64,000 bases of DNA. It comes from Scleromatobacter sp039920745. Lineage in GTDB: Bacteria > Pseudomonadota > Gammaproteobacteria > Burkholderiales > Burkholderiaceae_C. Shown one piece after another: positions 45,823 through 54,051 of the stretch. Below the pieces are notes generated by a model. It was not told the origin of the DNA, made no database searches, and was given only the letters and a program-made list of their open reading frames with translations. Within the stretch, counting starts at the first letter, position 1; every line of letters begins with the position of its first letter. A program made the translations under genes and the position numbers. The stretch is taken from contig JBDSDD010000064.1 in NCBI GenBank assembly GCA_039920745.1, positions 62,001 through 126,000 on the forward strand, written 5' to 3'.

Positions 45823-46912
45823 CCGGCTCCTGCGCGCGCTGCATCACGTCCGCGACCGACACCAGCCGGCGCGCCGACAAATCCCACAAGATGTGCTTGA
45901 GCGCCCCCGGGATCTCGAACAGCCCCACGCGCGTCACGCTGGAGAAGAAGGCCTCGTGCTCCTGGTGGCAGGCCTTGAGCCGGTAGTTGGGAATGCTCGC
46001 GCACAGGTGATGCACGTGGTGGTAGGCCGCATCGGCGGTGAACCAGTCGAGCCAGCGCGGCAGGACGAGAAAGCTCGTGCCATGCAGCGCGGCCTCGTCG
46101 CGATCCCAGCCCTCGTCGGCGCTCGCGTAAGAGTGCTCGAAGTTGTGCTGCACCGTGAACAGGACGATGCCGTAGCCGCCGGCCAGTGACCCGCTCACCA
46201 CGTAGCAGGCGAAGAACAGCCATGGGCCGACGGCCCAGGCCATCGCGCCCCAGGTCGCGAACAGCAGCAGGTTGTTCCACGTCATGTAGCGGTAGTGCGC
46301 CATCGAGGCGCAGTTGGGCAACGGCCCATCCGCGGGCGTTTCGCGTGCGCCCAGGCGCGCCAGGCGGCGGCGCAGCAACTGGACGCTTGCACGCACCCAG
46401 GTGACGCGCGGATTGACCAGGAAATAGAGAAAGCCCGCCAGCGGGGACATCAGGATGTCGCGCGTGTTGCGGTAGCGGCGCTGCTGCCTGGCGTCCATGG
46501 CCAGGTAGTCCGTGACGCAGGCGACGTTGAGCGGCCCGCGGTACTTGGCCCAGTTGCCGTTGGTGACGTGGTGGTAGCGATGGTTTTCCGCCCAGACCTG
46601 CTGGGGCAGGCCGGACAGCACGCCCAGCAAGAAGCCCGTGAGGCGATTCAGCCCCTTGCTGCGGTACAGGCTGTGATGGCCGGCGTCGTGCATCAGCACG
46701 AAGCCGCGCAGCAGGAACAGGCTCAGGCAGAAGGTCGCCGCCACCACCAGCCAGGGCTGATCCGGTGCGGCGTGGCTGATCAGGATCCAGAGCCCGACGA
46801 TCGGCGCGAAGACCGACAGGATCTGCAAGGCGCCGCGTGCATTGCTGGGCGTGGCGTGGCCGTCCACGATCGCGCGCTTGCAGGCTTGCCATTGGGCGGG
46901 GGAATGCGTCAT
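45812..46912 (-). CDS. Membrane fatty acid desaturase
   Basis: 366 residues. Three His clusters typical of membrane di-iron desaturases: HDAGHH at 75-80, HRYHH at 111-115 and AAYHHVHH near 300. Two pairs of membrane helices (about 30-70 and 215-260). It should introduce a double bond into membrane lipid acyl chains (or hydroxylate a related lipid). No electron-transfer domain in the same protein. Convergent overlap of 11 bp with exonuclease III. Confidence 0.9.
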   Translation of the reverse strand: MTHSPAQWQACKRAIVDGHATPSNARGALQILSVFAPIVGLWILISHAAPDQPWLVVAATFCLSLFLLRGFVLMHDAGHHSLYRSKGLNRLTGFLLGVLSGLPQQVWAENHRYHHVTNGNWAKYRGPLNVACVTDYLAMDARQQRRYRNTRDILMSPLAGFLYFLVNPRVTWVRASVQLLRRRLARLGARETPADGPLPNCASMAHYRYMTWNNLLLFATWGAMAWAVGPWLFFACYVVSGSLAGGYGIVLFTVQHNFEHSYASADEGWDRDEAALHGTSFLVLPRWLDWFTADAAYHHVHHLCASIPNYRLKACHQEHEAFFSSVTRVGLFEIPGALKHILWDLSARRLVSVADVMQRAQEPATA

Positions 46913-47157
46913 CGGCCTTGTTTACGGTTGAGTAAGCGACTATCCCACGTTAGACAGCTTCATGACAGCTCGCTTGCCCGCCTTTGCGTGCCGAAATGTG
47001 TGGGGCCGGCTTTGCGTCAGAACCCGGCGCTTTCAGCGGCCAACGACCCGACTCGGAGGTTTTCCAAGGAGCCGGCGTGCCGCTGCTGCTCGGGATGTCA
47101 GCAACGCGCGCGGCACCGCAGACGCGGCGCTAAACTGGCTCGCCCCAGGAGGCCCCG

Positions 47158-48477
47158 ATGTCCCTGCACCGTCGCGAGTTCGTCGCGCTGATCGCCAGTA
47201 CCTCTACCCTCGCCATGCGCCCGTCCGCCGCCGCCGCGCCCGCTTCGCCCGAGATGGCGCACGTGCCCTGGTCGCGCCATGCGGCCATCTACCAGGTCAA
47301 CATCCGCCAGTTCACGGTCGACGGCACGTTGAAGGCGGCGATGAGCGACCTGCCGCGGCTCAAGGCACTGGGCGTGGACATCCTCTGGCTGATGCCGCTG
47401 CAGCCCATCGGCAAGGTCGAGCGCAAGGGCACGCTGGGCAGCTACTACTCGATCCGCGACTACACCGCGGTCAACCCCGAGTTTGGCGCCCTCGCCGACG
47501 CCCGCGCGTTCGTGCACGCGGCGCACGCACTCGGCATGAAGGTGATCCTCGACTGGGTCGCCAACCACACGGCCTTCGACCATCCGTGGGCCCGCGAGCA
47601 CCTGGACTGGTACAAGCTCGACGCTCACGGCGACATCTTTCCAGTCACCTTCAACGCCGGCAAGCCCAACGAAGAGCGCTGGTCCGACGTCACGGCGCTG
47701 AACTACGACCGCCCCGAACTGCGCGACGCCATGATCGCGGCGATGCAGTTCTGGGTGCGCGAGACCGATCTCGACGGCTTCCGCTGTGACGTCGCCAGCC
47801 TGGTGCCGACGCCGTTCTGGGAGCGCGCGCGGCGCGAACTCGACGCGGTCAAGCCGATGTTCATGCTGGCCGAGTCCGACGCGAAGGACCTGCACCGCAG
47901 CGCGTTCGACATGACCTACAGCTGGGACCTGGCCGAGCTGTTCCACCGTATCGGCAAGGGCGACGCCGGCGCCGCCGAACTGCGCGACTGGACCGCGAGG
48001 GAGCCGCACGGCTTTGCCGCGTCCGCCTACCGCATGCGCTTCACGTCCAACCACGACTTCAATTCGTGGAACGGCACCGACGCCGAGCTGTACGGCGAGG
48101 CCTGGCTGCCGCTGGTCGTCCTCACGTTCACGTTGCCCGGCATGCCGCTGATCTACAACGGCCAGGAGTCGCGGCTCAACAAGCGCCTGGAGTTCTTCGA
48201 AAAGGATGCGATCGCCTGGAAGACGTACGAGCTGGCGCCGTTCTACGCGAAGCTGCTCGCGCTCAAGCACGCGCATCCGGCGCTCGGCAATGGCCAGTAC
48301 GGCGGTGCGCTGACCGCGCTGGCCACCGGCAACGACCAGGTGTTCGCGTTCAAGCGCACGCTGGGCAGCGACGAGGTCTGCGTCGCCGTCAACGTCACCG
48401 CCAAGCCGCAGACCTTCCACCTCGGCGCCACCGAACGCAGCCTGCCGGCCTTCGACTGGCTGGTGGAGTCCGCGTGA
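47158..48477 (+). CDS. Tat-exported GH13 (alpha-amylase family) glycoside hydrolase
   Basis: 439 residues. The N-terminus has a twin-arginine signal (HRREFVAL, then a hydrophobic stretch and an AAAA-AP cleavage region). The four GH13 regions are visible: DWVANHT, GFRCDVAS (nucleophile Asp), FMLAESDA (acid/base Glu) and FTSNHDFNSW. It is short for the family, with a minimal C-terminal domain. A perfect AGGAGG lies ahead of the ATG. It probably acts on maltodextrin or a similar alpha-glucan in the periplasm. Its stop overlaps the N-acetyltransferase start (GTGA). Confidence 0.92.
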   Translation: MSLHRREFVALIASTSTLAMRPSAAAAPASPEMAHVPWSRHAAIYQVNIRQFTVDGTLKAAMSDLPRLKALGVDILWLMPLQPIGKVERKGTLGSYYSIRDYTAVNPEFGALADARAFVHAAHALGMKVILDWVANHTAFDHPWAREHLDWYKLDAHGDIFPVTFNAGKPNEERWSDVTALNYDRPELRDAMIAAMQFWVRETDLDGFRCDVASLVPTPFWERARRELDAVKPMFMLAESDAKDLHRSAFDMTYSWDLAELFHRIGKGDAGAAELRDWTAREPHGFAASAYRMRFTSNHDFNSWNGTDAELYGEAWLPLVVLTFTLPGMPLIYNGQESRLNKRLEFFEKDAIAWKTYELAPFYAKLLALKHAHPALGNGQYGGALTALATGNDQVFAFKRTLGSDEVCVAVNVTAKPQTFHLGATERSLPAFDWLVESA

Positions 48478-49325
48478 GCGGCGCGTTCGCGCCGATGCCG
48501 CCCGGCGACCTCGATCTCGCGGCCTACCAACGTCGCATCGGCGTCGCCGGCACGCTGGCGCCCACGCGCGAGTGCCTGCAGCAGCTGATCCTGGCCCACG
48601 CCGGGGCGATCCCGTTCGAGAACATCGAGGTGCTCGCGCGACGCGTGCCCCAGCTCCACCTCGCCGGTCTGCAGGACAAGCTGCTGCGCCAGCGCCGCGG
48701 CGGCTATTGCTTCGAACAGAACACCCTCTTTCGCAGCGTGCTGCAGGCCGTCGGCTTCGACGCGCAGCCGATGGAGGCGCGCATCCGGTCGCGCGTGCCG
48801 GCCGACGTCGTCACGGCCCGCACGCACCTGGCCACGCGCGTCGTCCTCGACGGCGTCGCCCTGATGGTGGACGTGGGCTGCGGCACCATCGCGCCGCTCG
48901 CCCCGCTCGCGCTGGACAGCCGCGCCACGCAGGCCGCCGGCACCGGCCTCTACCGCTTCGTCGAGGTCGGCGCCGAGTTGCTGCTGCAGACGCACGGCCC
49001 CGACGGCTGGGCCGACTGCTACCAGCTGCTGCCCAGCACGCCGCATGCGATCGACTGCGAGATGGGCAACTGGTTCGTCGCCACGCATCCGACGTCGATG
49101 CTGGCGCACAACCTGCTCGTGGGCCGCGCGCTCCCGGGTGGCCGGCTGCGCCTGTTCAACCGCCGCTTGTCGACCTTCCGGCCCGAATGCGCGCTGCCGA
49201 CCGACCAGGTGCTGCAGGCACGCACGGAATTCGCCGACGCGTTCGCCGACGGCTTCGGCCTGCACATCGCGCCGGACGATCTCGACGCCGTGATGGGCGC
49301 GATCGACCGCCTGCCGCCGGGCTGA
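48474..49325 (+). CDS. Arylamine N-acetyltransferase
   Basis: 283 residues. The catalytic triad is Cys 79 (RRGGYCFEQN), His 118 (ARTHLA) and Asp 133 (LMVDVGCG), and IPFENIEVL is in its usual place near 46-54. Transfers acetyl from acetyl-CoA to arylamines or related compounds. The GTG at 48474 overlaps the amylase stop; ATG at 48495 is the alternative. Coupling to an exported glycoside hydrolase is unusual, since this enzyme is cytoplasmic. Confidence 0.93.
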   Translation: MSGAFAPMPPGDLDLAAYQRRIGVAGTLAPTRECLQQLILAHAGAIPFENIEVLARRVPQLHLAGLQDKLLRQRRGGYCFEQNTLFRSVLQAVGFDAQPMEARIRSRVPADVVTARTHLATRVVLDGVALMVDVGCGTIAPLAPLALDSRATQAAGTGLYRFVEVGAELLLQTHGPDGWADCYQLLPSTPHAIDCEMGNWFVATHPTSMLAHNLLVGRALPGGRLRLFNRRLSTFRPECALPTDQVLQARTEFADAFADGFGLHIAPDDLDAVMGAIDRLPPG

Positions 49326-49406
49326 GGCAAGGGATCGCGGCGGTGCAGGTCTTGCAGGCTCGCGGTTCTCGCCCGCGCCAGGGCAAGGGCCCAGGCCGCC
49401 GCCCAA

Positions 49407-50570
49407 TCAGCCCGGCGCCCCGAAATCCCGCAAGCGCACCGCATGCACCCGGTTGCGCTGGTCGCTCACCTTGCCCGCCATCGCCTTCTCGGCGGCCGCG
49501 CTGAGCAGCTGGCGCAGCGTCGTGCCCGGCGGGCCGCTGGCCACGCCGATGGTCACGGTGACGACCGCGGCGGTGGACGACGCGGCGTGCGGCAGCGCGA
49601 GCGCCTGCACCGCGTTGCGGATGCGTTCGGCGGCTGCGACCGCGGCGTCGGTGTCCGCCTCGTCGTGGGCATCCAGCAGCACCACCACGAATTCTTCGCC
49701 GCCCTTGCGGAACACGAAATCGGCCCCGCGCGAACAGGACTTGATCGCGTGGGCCACGGCGCGCAGCGCGTCGTCGCCGGCCGCGTCACCGTGGACGTGG
49801 TTGTAGTTGCCGAAGTGGTCGACATCGATGAAGGCGAGCGCCGCGCGCTGCACGCGCCGGTCGCCGTCGCCGGCCACGGTGTGCAGCAGCTCATCGAGCG
49901 CAAGGCGGTTGCGCAGGCCGGTCAGGGCGTCGGTGCGGGCCTCCTCGCGCAGCGTGCGGTTGCGCTCCTGCAGATCGACCACGGTGGACGTCAGGTCGCG
50001 ACCCGACGCGACGACCTGGCGCGTGTCGTTGTCGAACGCCACCACGCGGTCGCGCCCACGCGCCTTGGCGGCGTGCAGCGCGGTGTCGCAGGCGCGCCAG
50101 ACGCCGTCCACGCTGGCGCCGGCCAGCGTTGCCACGCCGGCCGAAATGGTGACGATCTCCGACCCGCTCGCCAGCGTCACCGGCTCGCGCATCGCGTCCA
50201 CGCCGGCCTGCGCCTTGCGCATCGCCTCGGCCAGCGTCAGGCCGGGCAGGAAGGCGATGAACTGATCGCCGTTGGCGCGCGCCAGGCAGCTGGCCAGGCT
50301 GAACGTCTCGCGCAGCCGGCCGGCCGTCGCGCGCAGCAGCTCGTCGCCCACGCGGTGGCCGTGGCGGTCGTTGAAGTACTTGAAGTTGTCCAGGTCCAGC
50401 ATCACGACCACGCCCTTGACGCCAGCCTGCAGCGCGGCGGCCAGCGTGTCGTGCATCACCAGGCGGTTGGACAGGTGCGTGAGCTCGTCCGTGCTGGAAC
50501 GGCGCGCCTCCGACACCGGCGCGGGCGTGGCGATGCCGAGCCAGCGCTTGAGGCGCACGAGCCAGGTCAT
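49407..50570 (-). CDS. Tandem-GGDEF protein (diguanylate cyclase), first domain degenerate
   Basis: 387 residues, no membrane span or sensor domain. Two GGDEF domains: the first (about 27-180) has NGDQF at 100-104 in place of GGDEF and is probably inactive; the second (about 210-375) has GGEEF at 290-294 and an RxxD inhibition site (RGAD, 281-284) exactly five residues before it. So it should make c-di-GMP with product control. ATG at 50570 has GGAG upstream and overlaps the stop of a 34-codon ORF (ATGA). A GEMM-I-like riboswitch lies about 210 bp upstream on the same strand. Confidence 0.93.
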   Translation of the reverse strand: MTWLVRLKRWLGIATPAPVSEARRSSTDELTHLSNRLVMHDTLAAALQAGVKGVVVMLDLDNFKYFNDRHGHRVGDELLRATAGRLRETFSLASCLARANGDQFIAFLPGLTLAEAMRKAQAGVDAMREPVTLASGSEIVTISAGVATLAGASVDGVWRACDTALHAAKARGRDRVVAFDNDTRQVVASGRDLTSTVVDLQERNRTLREEARTDALTGLRNRLALDELLHTVAGDGDRRVQRAALAFIDVDHFGNYNHVHGDAAGDDALRAVAHAIKSCSRGADFVFRKGGEEFVVVLLDAHDEADTDAAVAAAERIRNAVQALALPHAASSTAAVVTVTIGVASGPPGTTLRQLLSAAAEKAMAGKVSDQRNRVHAVRLRDFGAPG

Positions 50571-50671
50571 CGGATCGCTCCGAACGTCGAATCCACGAGG
50601 CGGATCAACGCACGATCACCGTGCCACGCAGGCGCGATCGAGTCGATCCGGATGTCTTGCAGTGCCGCCAT
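50567..50671 (-). CDS. Possible 34-residue small protein or leader peptide ahead of the GGDEF gene
   Basis: An ATG at 50671 preceded by GGGGAGAGGG at good spacing opens a frame of 34 codons (MAALQDIRIDSIAPAWHGDR, then 14 more residues ending FGAIR). Its TGA overlaps the ATG of the tandem-GGDEF gene as ATGA, so the two would be translationally coupled. No family recognised. It sits between the riboswitch-like element and the cyclase, so it could be the first gene controlled by the switch or a leader that sets cyclase translation. Coding status not proven. Confidence 0.5.
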   Translation of the reverse strand: MAALQDIRIDSIAPAWHGDRALIRLVDSTFGAIR

Positions 50672-50781
50672 ATCCCTCTCCCCAGGCGGGCCACGGATGC
50701 GGTTCGGGATCGCGTGCCCGGGTGGTCATCCGTACTGCGACGGATCGCGACTCCCGAGCGTGCAGGCGTCCGTGCGACGCT

Positions 50782-50872
50782 CCTGCCGGCAGCCCCGCTG
50801 CCCTCCTGGCTTCGGAGGGTCGGTGGCTTTGCGACCCCGGCTCTCGCACGGGTGTGCCCTTTCACTGATCGC
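50782..50872 (-). ncRNA. GEMM-I (c-di-GMP-I) riboswitch-like aptamer
   Basis: On the minus strand the order of conserved blocks follows the class I c-di-GMP aptamer: AAGGGCACACC, a stem CCCG-GC closed by a GAGA (GNRA) tetraloop and GC-CGGG, then GUCGCAAAGCCACCG, a second stem CCCUCC/GGAGGG, and a closing GGCAGC-GGG-GCUGCC hairpin. The central G of AGGGC that reads one guanine of the ligand and the A of GCAAAGCC that stacks between the guanines are kept, favouring c-di-GMP over cGAMP. It stands in the leader of a diguanylate cyclase gene, an apt place for feedback control. Confidence 0.85.
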
Positions 50873-50913
50873 TGATGGTAACGCCAAGTTAGGGGGTACT
50901 GCAGGGCACAATC

Positions 50914-50942
50914 TTGCAGATGACCCAGTCTCAGGGTATATC
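50914..50942 (+). promoter_or_regulatory. Sigma-70-type promoter of the DsrE-like gene
   Basis: TTGCAG (50914-50919) and TATATC (50937-50942) with 17-bp spacing, ending 26 bp before the ATG at 50968, which also has AGGAG. Its predicted leader is only about 20 bases. Confidence 0.65.
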
Positions 50943-50967
50943 CGCCCATCCCAATCAGGAGCCCGCC

Positions 50968-51438
50968 ATGCAATCGACCGTCCTCGCCGCCCGCCTCATC
51001 ACCGCCCTGGCACTTGGTTGCGTGACCGGATCCGGCCTGGCCGCGGATGCGGTCGGCAAGCCAGCCGCCATCGCCGCGGATGCCGCACAGACCTCCCGGG
51101 AGCGTGCGATCTTCGCAGTGAGCGACAACGACCCGGCAAAGTGGAACCTGACGCTGGGCAACATCAACAACGCGATCGACGGCCTGGGCGCCGGCAACGC
51201 CGACATCGAGCTGGTGGTCTACGGCCCGGGCATCAACATGCTGAAGAAGGACTCGCCGGTGGCCGAGAAGATCGCCGCCGCGCTCGCCCGCGGCGTGCAC
51301 ATCGCCGCCTGCCAGAACTCGATGCGCGGCGCCAAGCTCGAACTCGGCGACCTGGCCCCCGGCGTCGGCCCCGTGCCCTCGGGCGTGGTCGAACTGATCC
51401 ATCGCGAGCACGCCGGCTACGCCTACGTGCGCTCGTGA
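50968..51438 (+). CDS. Exported DsrE/DsrF-like protein
   Basis: 156 residues. A Sec signal peptide spans about 1-25 (cleavage near GLAADA). The mature part has the DsrE-like beta-alpha fold: ELVVYGPGINML, the conserved AACQNSM with a single Cys, and a C-terminal VVELIHREHAGYAYVRS. DsrE-like proteins take part in sulfur transfer; periplasmic single-Cys forms are of unknown role. ATG at 50968 with AGGAG. It is 95 bp ahead of the MHYT-GGDEF-EAL gene on the same strand. Confidence 0.88.
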   Translation: MQSTVLAARLITALALGCVTGSGLAADAVGKPAAIAADAAQTSRERAIFAVSDNDPAKWNLTLGNINNAIDGLGAGNADIELVVYGPGINMLKKDSPVAEKIAAALARGVHIAACQNSMRGAKLELGDLAPGVGPVPSGVVELIHREHAGYAYVRS

Positions 51439-51533
51439 TCGCGTAACAGCGGTCAGGTTGGCCGCGCAACGGCCGAAGACGTTCCCTGGGATCCCCAGTC
51501 GCCACCCGCGCCTGGGCCCCGGAGACATTCGCC

Positions 51534-53666
51534 TTGCCCAACCTGCCCACCTCCCACGACGCGCAACTGGTTGCCTGCTCCCTGCTGATCGCCGGGTTCG
51601 CGTGCCATGCCGCGCTCGAAGCGAGCTCGCGCCTGCGCGGCGCCGACAAGCACCTGGCGACGCGCTGGTGGATCGCCGGCTCGCTGGCGATGGGCACCGG
51701 CCTGTGGGCCGCCAACTTCACCGCGCTGCTGGCGCTCACACTGCCCATTCCGCTGGGCTTCGGCCTCGGGCTGACCGCGCTGTCGTGGGTCGCCGCGCTG
51801 GCCGCATCAGCCACGGCGCTGTTCGTCGCCAGCCGCGACAAGCTCGCGTGGCCCCGGTTGTGGACGGCCGCACTGGTCGTCGGCGCCGGCTTCGCCGCGA
51901 TGCACTTCCTCGGTGTCGCTGCGCTGGCGATGGCGCCTGCGATCGAGTGGAACTGGCAGATCGTGATCGGCACGGTCGTCATCGCGATCTGCGCCTCGGC
52001 GACCGCACTCGAGGCGTTCTTCCTGGTGCGCAGCGCGCGCCGCGGCCAGGGCTTTCGCGTGGCCAGCGCCGCGGTGATGGGCGGCCTGATCTGCGCGATG
52101 CACTACGCGGGCATGGCCGCCGCCGGATTCGCGTCGGCGTCGTTCTGCATGAGCGAGGACGGGCTGTCCGGCCACAACCTGGGCGCACTGCTGGTGGTCT
52201 GCAGCGTGGGCCTGGTCGGCGCGACCTTGCTGGTCGCCCGGCTCGAGGCCAGGCTGCGCGCCCACAGCAGCGGCCTGCATGCGCGCCTGCGCAGCGCCAA
52301 CGAGCGCCTGCGCCAGCGCGCGCTGCGCGACCCGCTCACGAGCCTGCCCAACCGGCTGCTGTTCGAGAAGCTGATGGCCAAGTCCTTGAAGCGCCTGGCC
52401 GCGTCGGTGGCCGACGGCCGCGAGGGCGCCAAGGTCGTGGTGCTGTTCATCGACCTCGACGGCTTCAAGCCGGTCAACGACGCGCTCGGCCACGCGGTGG
52501 GCGACCTCGTGCTCAAGGAAGTCGCCACGCGGCTGCGCGCGAGCGTGCGCGCGGGCGACACGGTGGCGCGCCTGGGCGGCGACGAGTTCGTGATGCTGAT
52601 GGAGTGCGAGACGGCGCTGGTCGACCCGGTGATCGCCGCCCGCCGCATCGTCGAGGCCATCGGCCAGACGATCACGACGCCGCAGCGGCCGATCCAGATC
52701 TCGTGCTCGGTGGGCATCGCCACCTACCCGGAGCACGGCCCGCGCGAGCGCCTGGTGGCACACGCCGACGCGGCGATGGGCGAGGCCAAGCGGGCCGGCG
52801 GAAACACGTGGGCGCACTTCGAGGAGCGCCTCGAAGGCCCGCGTCCGGAGATGCTGGGGCTGCAGAACGACCTGCGCTTCGCGATCGAGAACCGGCAGCT
52901 GGAGCTGCACTACCAGCCCAAGGTGGATGGACGCACCGGCGAAACCCACGGCGTCGAGGCCTTGCTGCGCTGGACCCATCCGGAGCACGGCTTCGTGAGC
53001 CCCGCCGTGTTCATTCCGCTGGCCGAGCGCTTCGGGCTGATCTGCAAGCTGGGCAACTGGGTCATCGACGACGCGTGCCGGCAGGTCGAGGCCTGGGCCG
53101 CCCAGGGCACGCGCATGAACGTGGCGATCAACCTGTCGGTGCACCAGCTGCGCGAGAACGATCTCGTCGAGCGCATCGCGCAGGCGCTGCGACGCCACCA
53201 CATCGACGCCGACCAGCTGCTGTGCGAGATCACCGAGTCGGTGGCGATGGGCGACGTCAAGGCCACGCAGATCGCATTCAGCGGCCTGGCCCACATCGGC
53301 GTGCTGCTGTCGATCGACGACTTCGGCACCGGCTACTCGAGCCTGAGCTACCTGCGTCGCCTGCCCGCGCGCCAGCTCAAGATCGACCGCAGCTTCGTGA
53401 TGGATCTCGAGACCAGCAGCGATGCGCGCGCCATCGTCAGCGCCGTCGTCCACCTGGCCCACGATCTCGGTCTGGGCGTGGTGGCCGAAGGCGTGGAGAC
53501 TGCCGGCCAGCGCGACGTGCTCGCCGGCCTGAACTGCGACGAGCTGCAGGGCTACCTGTTTGCCAGGCCGATGCCCGCCAGCGAGGTACTGCCGTGGATT
53601 GCTGCGCGCAGCGCGCAGGCCAAGGCGAAGGCCTCAGCCACGGCGCCCGAATCGGTGCCGGGCTGA
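51534..53666 (+). CDS. MHYT-GGDEF-EAL bifunctional c-di-GMP protein
   Basis: 710 residues. The N-terminal MHYT sensor has seven membrane helices (about 10-235) with motifs MHFLG at 123-127 and MHYAG at 189-193; the first motif is lost (AANF at 59-62 where MH is expected). A GGDEF domain follows with an intact GGDEF at 348-352 and an RxxD site (RAGD, 339-342), then an EAL domain with EAL at 475-477, DDFGTGYSSLSYL and KIDRSFV. Both catalytic sites look complete. The start is TTG at 51534 with GGAGA eight bases upstream. MHYT domains are proposed to bind copper and sense gases such as NO, CO or O2. Confidence 0.93.
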   Translation: MPNLPTSHDAQLVACSLLIAGFACHAALEASSRLRGADKHLATRWWIAGSLAMGTGLWAANFTALLALTLPIPLGFGLGLTALSWVAALAASATALFVASRDKLAWPRLWTAALVVGAGFAAMHFLGVAALAMAPAIEWNWQIVIGTVVIAICASATALEAFFLVRSARRGQGFRVASAAVMGGLICAMHYAGMAAAGFASASFCMSEDGLSGHNLGALLVVCSVGLVGATLLVARLEARLRAHSSGLHARLRSANERLRQRALRDPLTSLPNRLLFEKLMAKSLKRLAASVADGREGAKVVVLFIDLDGFKPVNDALGHAVGDLVLKEVATRLRASVRAGDTVARLGGDEFVMLMECETALVDPVIAARRIVEAIGQTITTPQRPIQISCSVGIATYPEHGPRERLVAHADAAMGEAKRAGGNTWAHFEERLEGPRPEMLGLQNDLRFAIENRQLELHYQPKVDGRTGETHGVEALLRWTHPEHGFVSPAVFIPLAERFGLICKLGNWVIDDACRQVEAWAAQGTRMNVAINLSVHQLRENDLVERIAQALRRHHIDADQLLCEITESVAMGDVKATQIAFSGLAHIGVLLSIDDFGTGYSSLSYLRRLPARQLKIDRSFVMDLETSSDARAIVSAVVHLAHDLGLGVVAEGVETAGQRDVLAGLNCDELQGYLFARPMPASEVLPWIAARSAQAKAKASATAPESVPG

Positions 53667-53673
53667 ACGCCGG

Positions 53674-54051
53674 CTACTTCGTCGTGGCGTTGGTGGCGGG
53701 TGCCGGCAGGCGCGACCTGTAGTAGCGGCTGACATCGTCGAAGCTCACGCGGCCGACGTGCGCCAAGTCGATCGCGTCGAAGTGATTCGTGACCCAGCCG
53801 AAGCCGCCAGCCTGCGCTTGCTCGCGCGTCAGCGTGCCGCGATGGGCGGTGTCCGCGGCCTCGAAGCTGGCGTGCAGCAGGCGCAGCGAATCAGCGTCCA
53901 GCGTCGCGCCGACCGAGGCTGGCCGCACGCGGTTCTCGGCCTGCGCAGCCTGTTGCTGCGCCAGCGGCGGCTTGCCCGGGTCGAGATGCGAGGTGGCCTG
54001 CGCGGCCGCGACGCCCAGCAGCATCGAGAGGAAAACAAGGGTGCGCATCAT
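53674..54051 (-). CDS. Small exported protein with EF-hand-like repeats
   Basis: 125 residues with a signal peptide (about 1-19, cleavage near AQA-TS). Two EF-hand-like segments are visible, SFEAADTAHRGTLTREQA and HFDAIDLAHVGRVSFDDV, both with imperfect calcium-loop residues. Function unknown. Its start overlaps the stop of the S10 carboxypeptidase gene (ATGA-type), so the two are probably co-translated. It converges on the MHYT gene 7 bp away. Confidence 0.75.
   Translation of the reverse strand: MMRTLVFLSMLLGVAAAQATSHLDPGKPPLAQQQAAQAENRVRPASVGATLDADSLRLLHASFEAADTAHRGTLTREQAQAGGFGWVTNHFDAIDLAHVGRVSFDDVSRYYRSRLPAPATNATTK

Larger units (their letters stand above)
50571..50967. other. Regulatory spacer between the GGDEF and DsrE genes
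   Basis: 397 bp between divergent genes. From left to right: the small coupled ORF (to 50671), about 100 bp of leader with a GCGTC-CGTGC-GACGC hairpin at 50766-50780, the GEMM-I-like aptamer, and the DsrE promoter on the plus strand. Confidence 0.8.

Noticed and set aside
47066..47119. Short GTG-started frame (about 18 codons) with AGGAG ahead of the GH13 gene
   Set aside because: Very short, no coupling to the next gene, and composition gives no support for coding.
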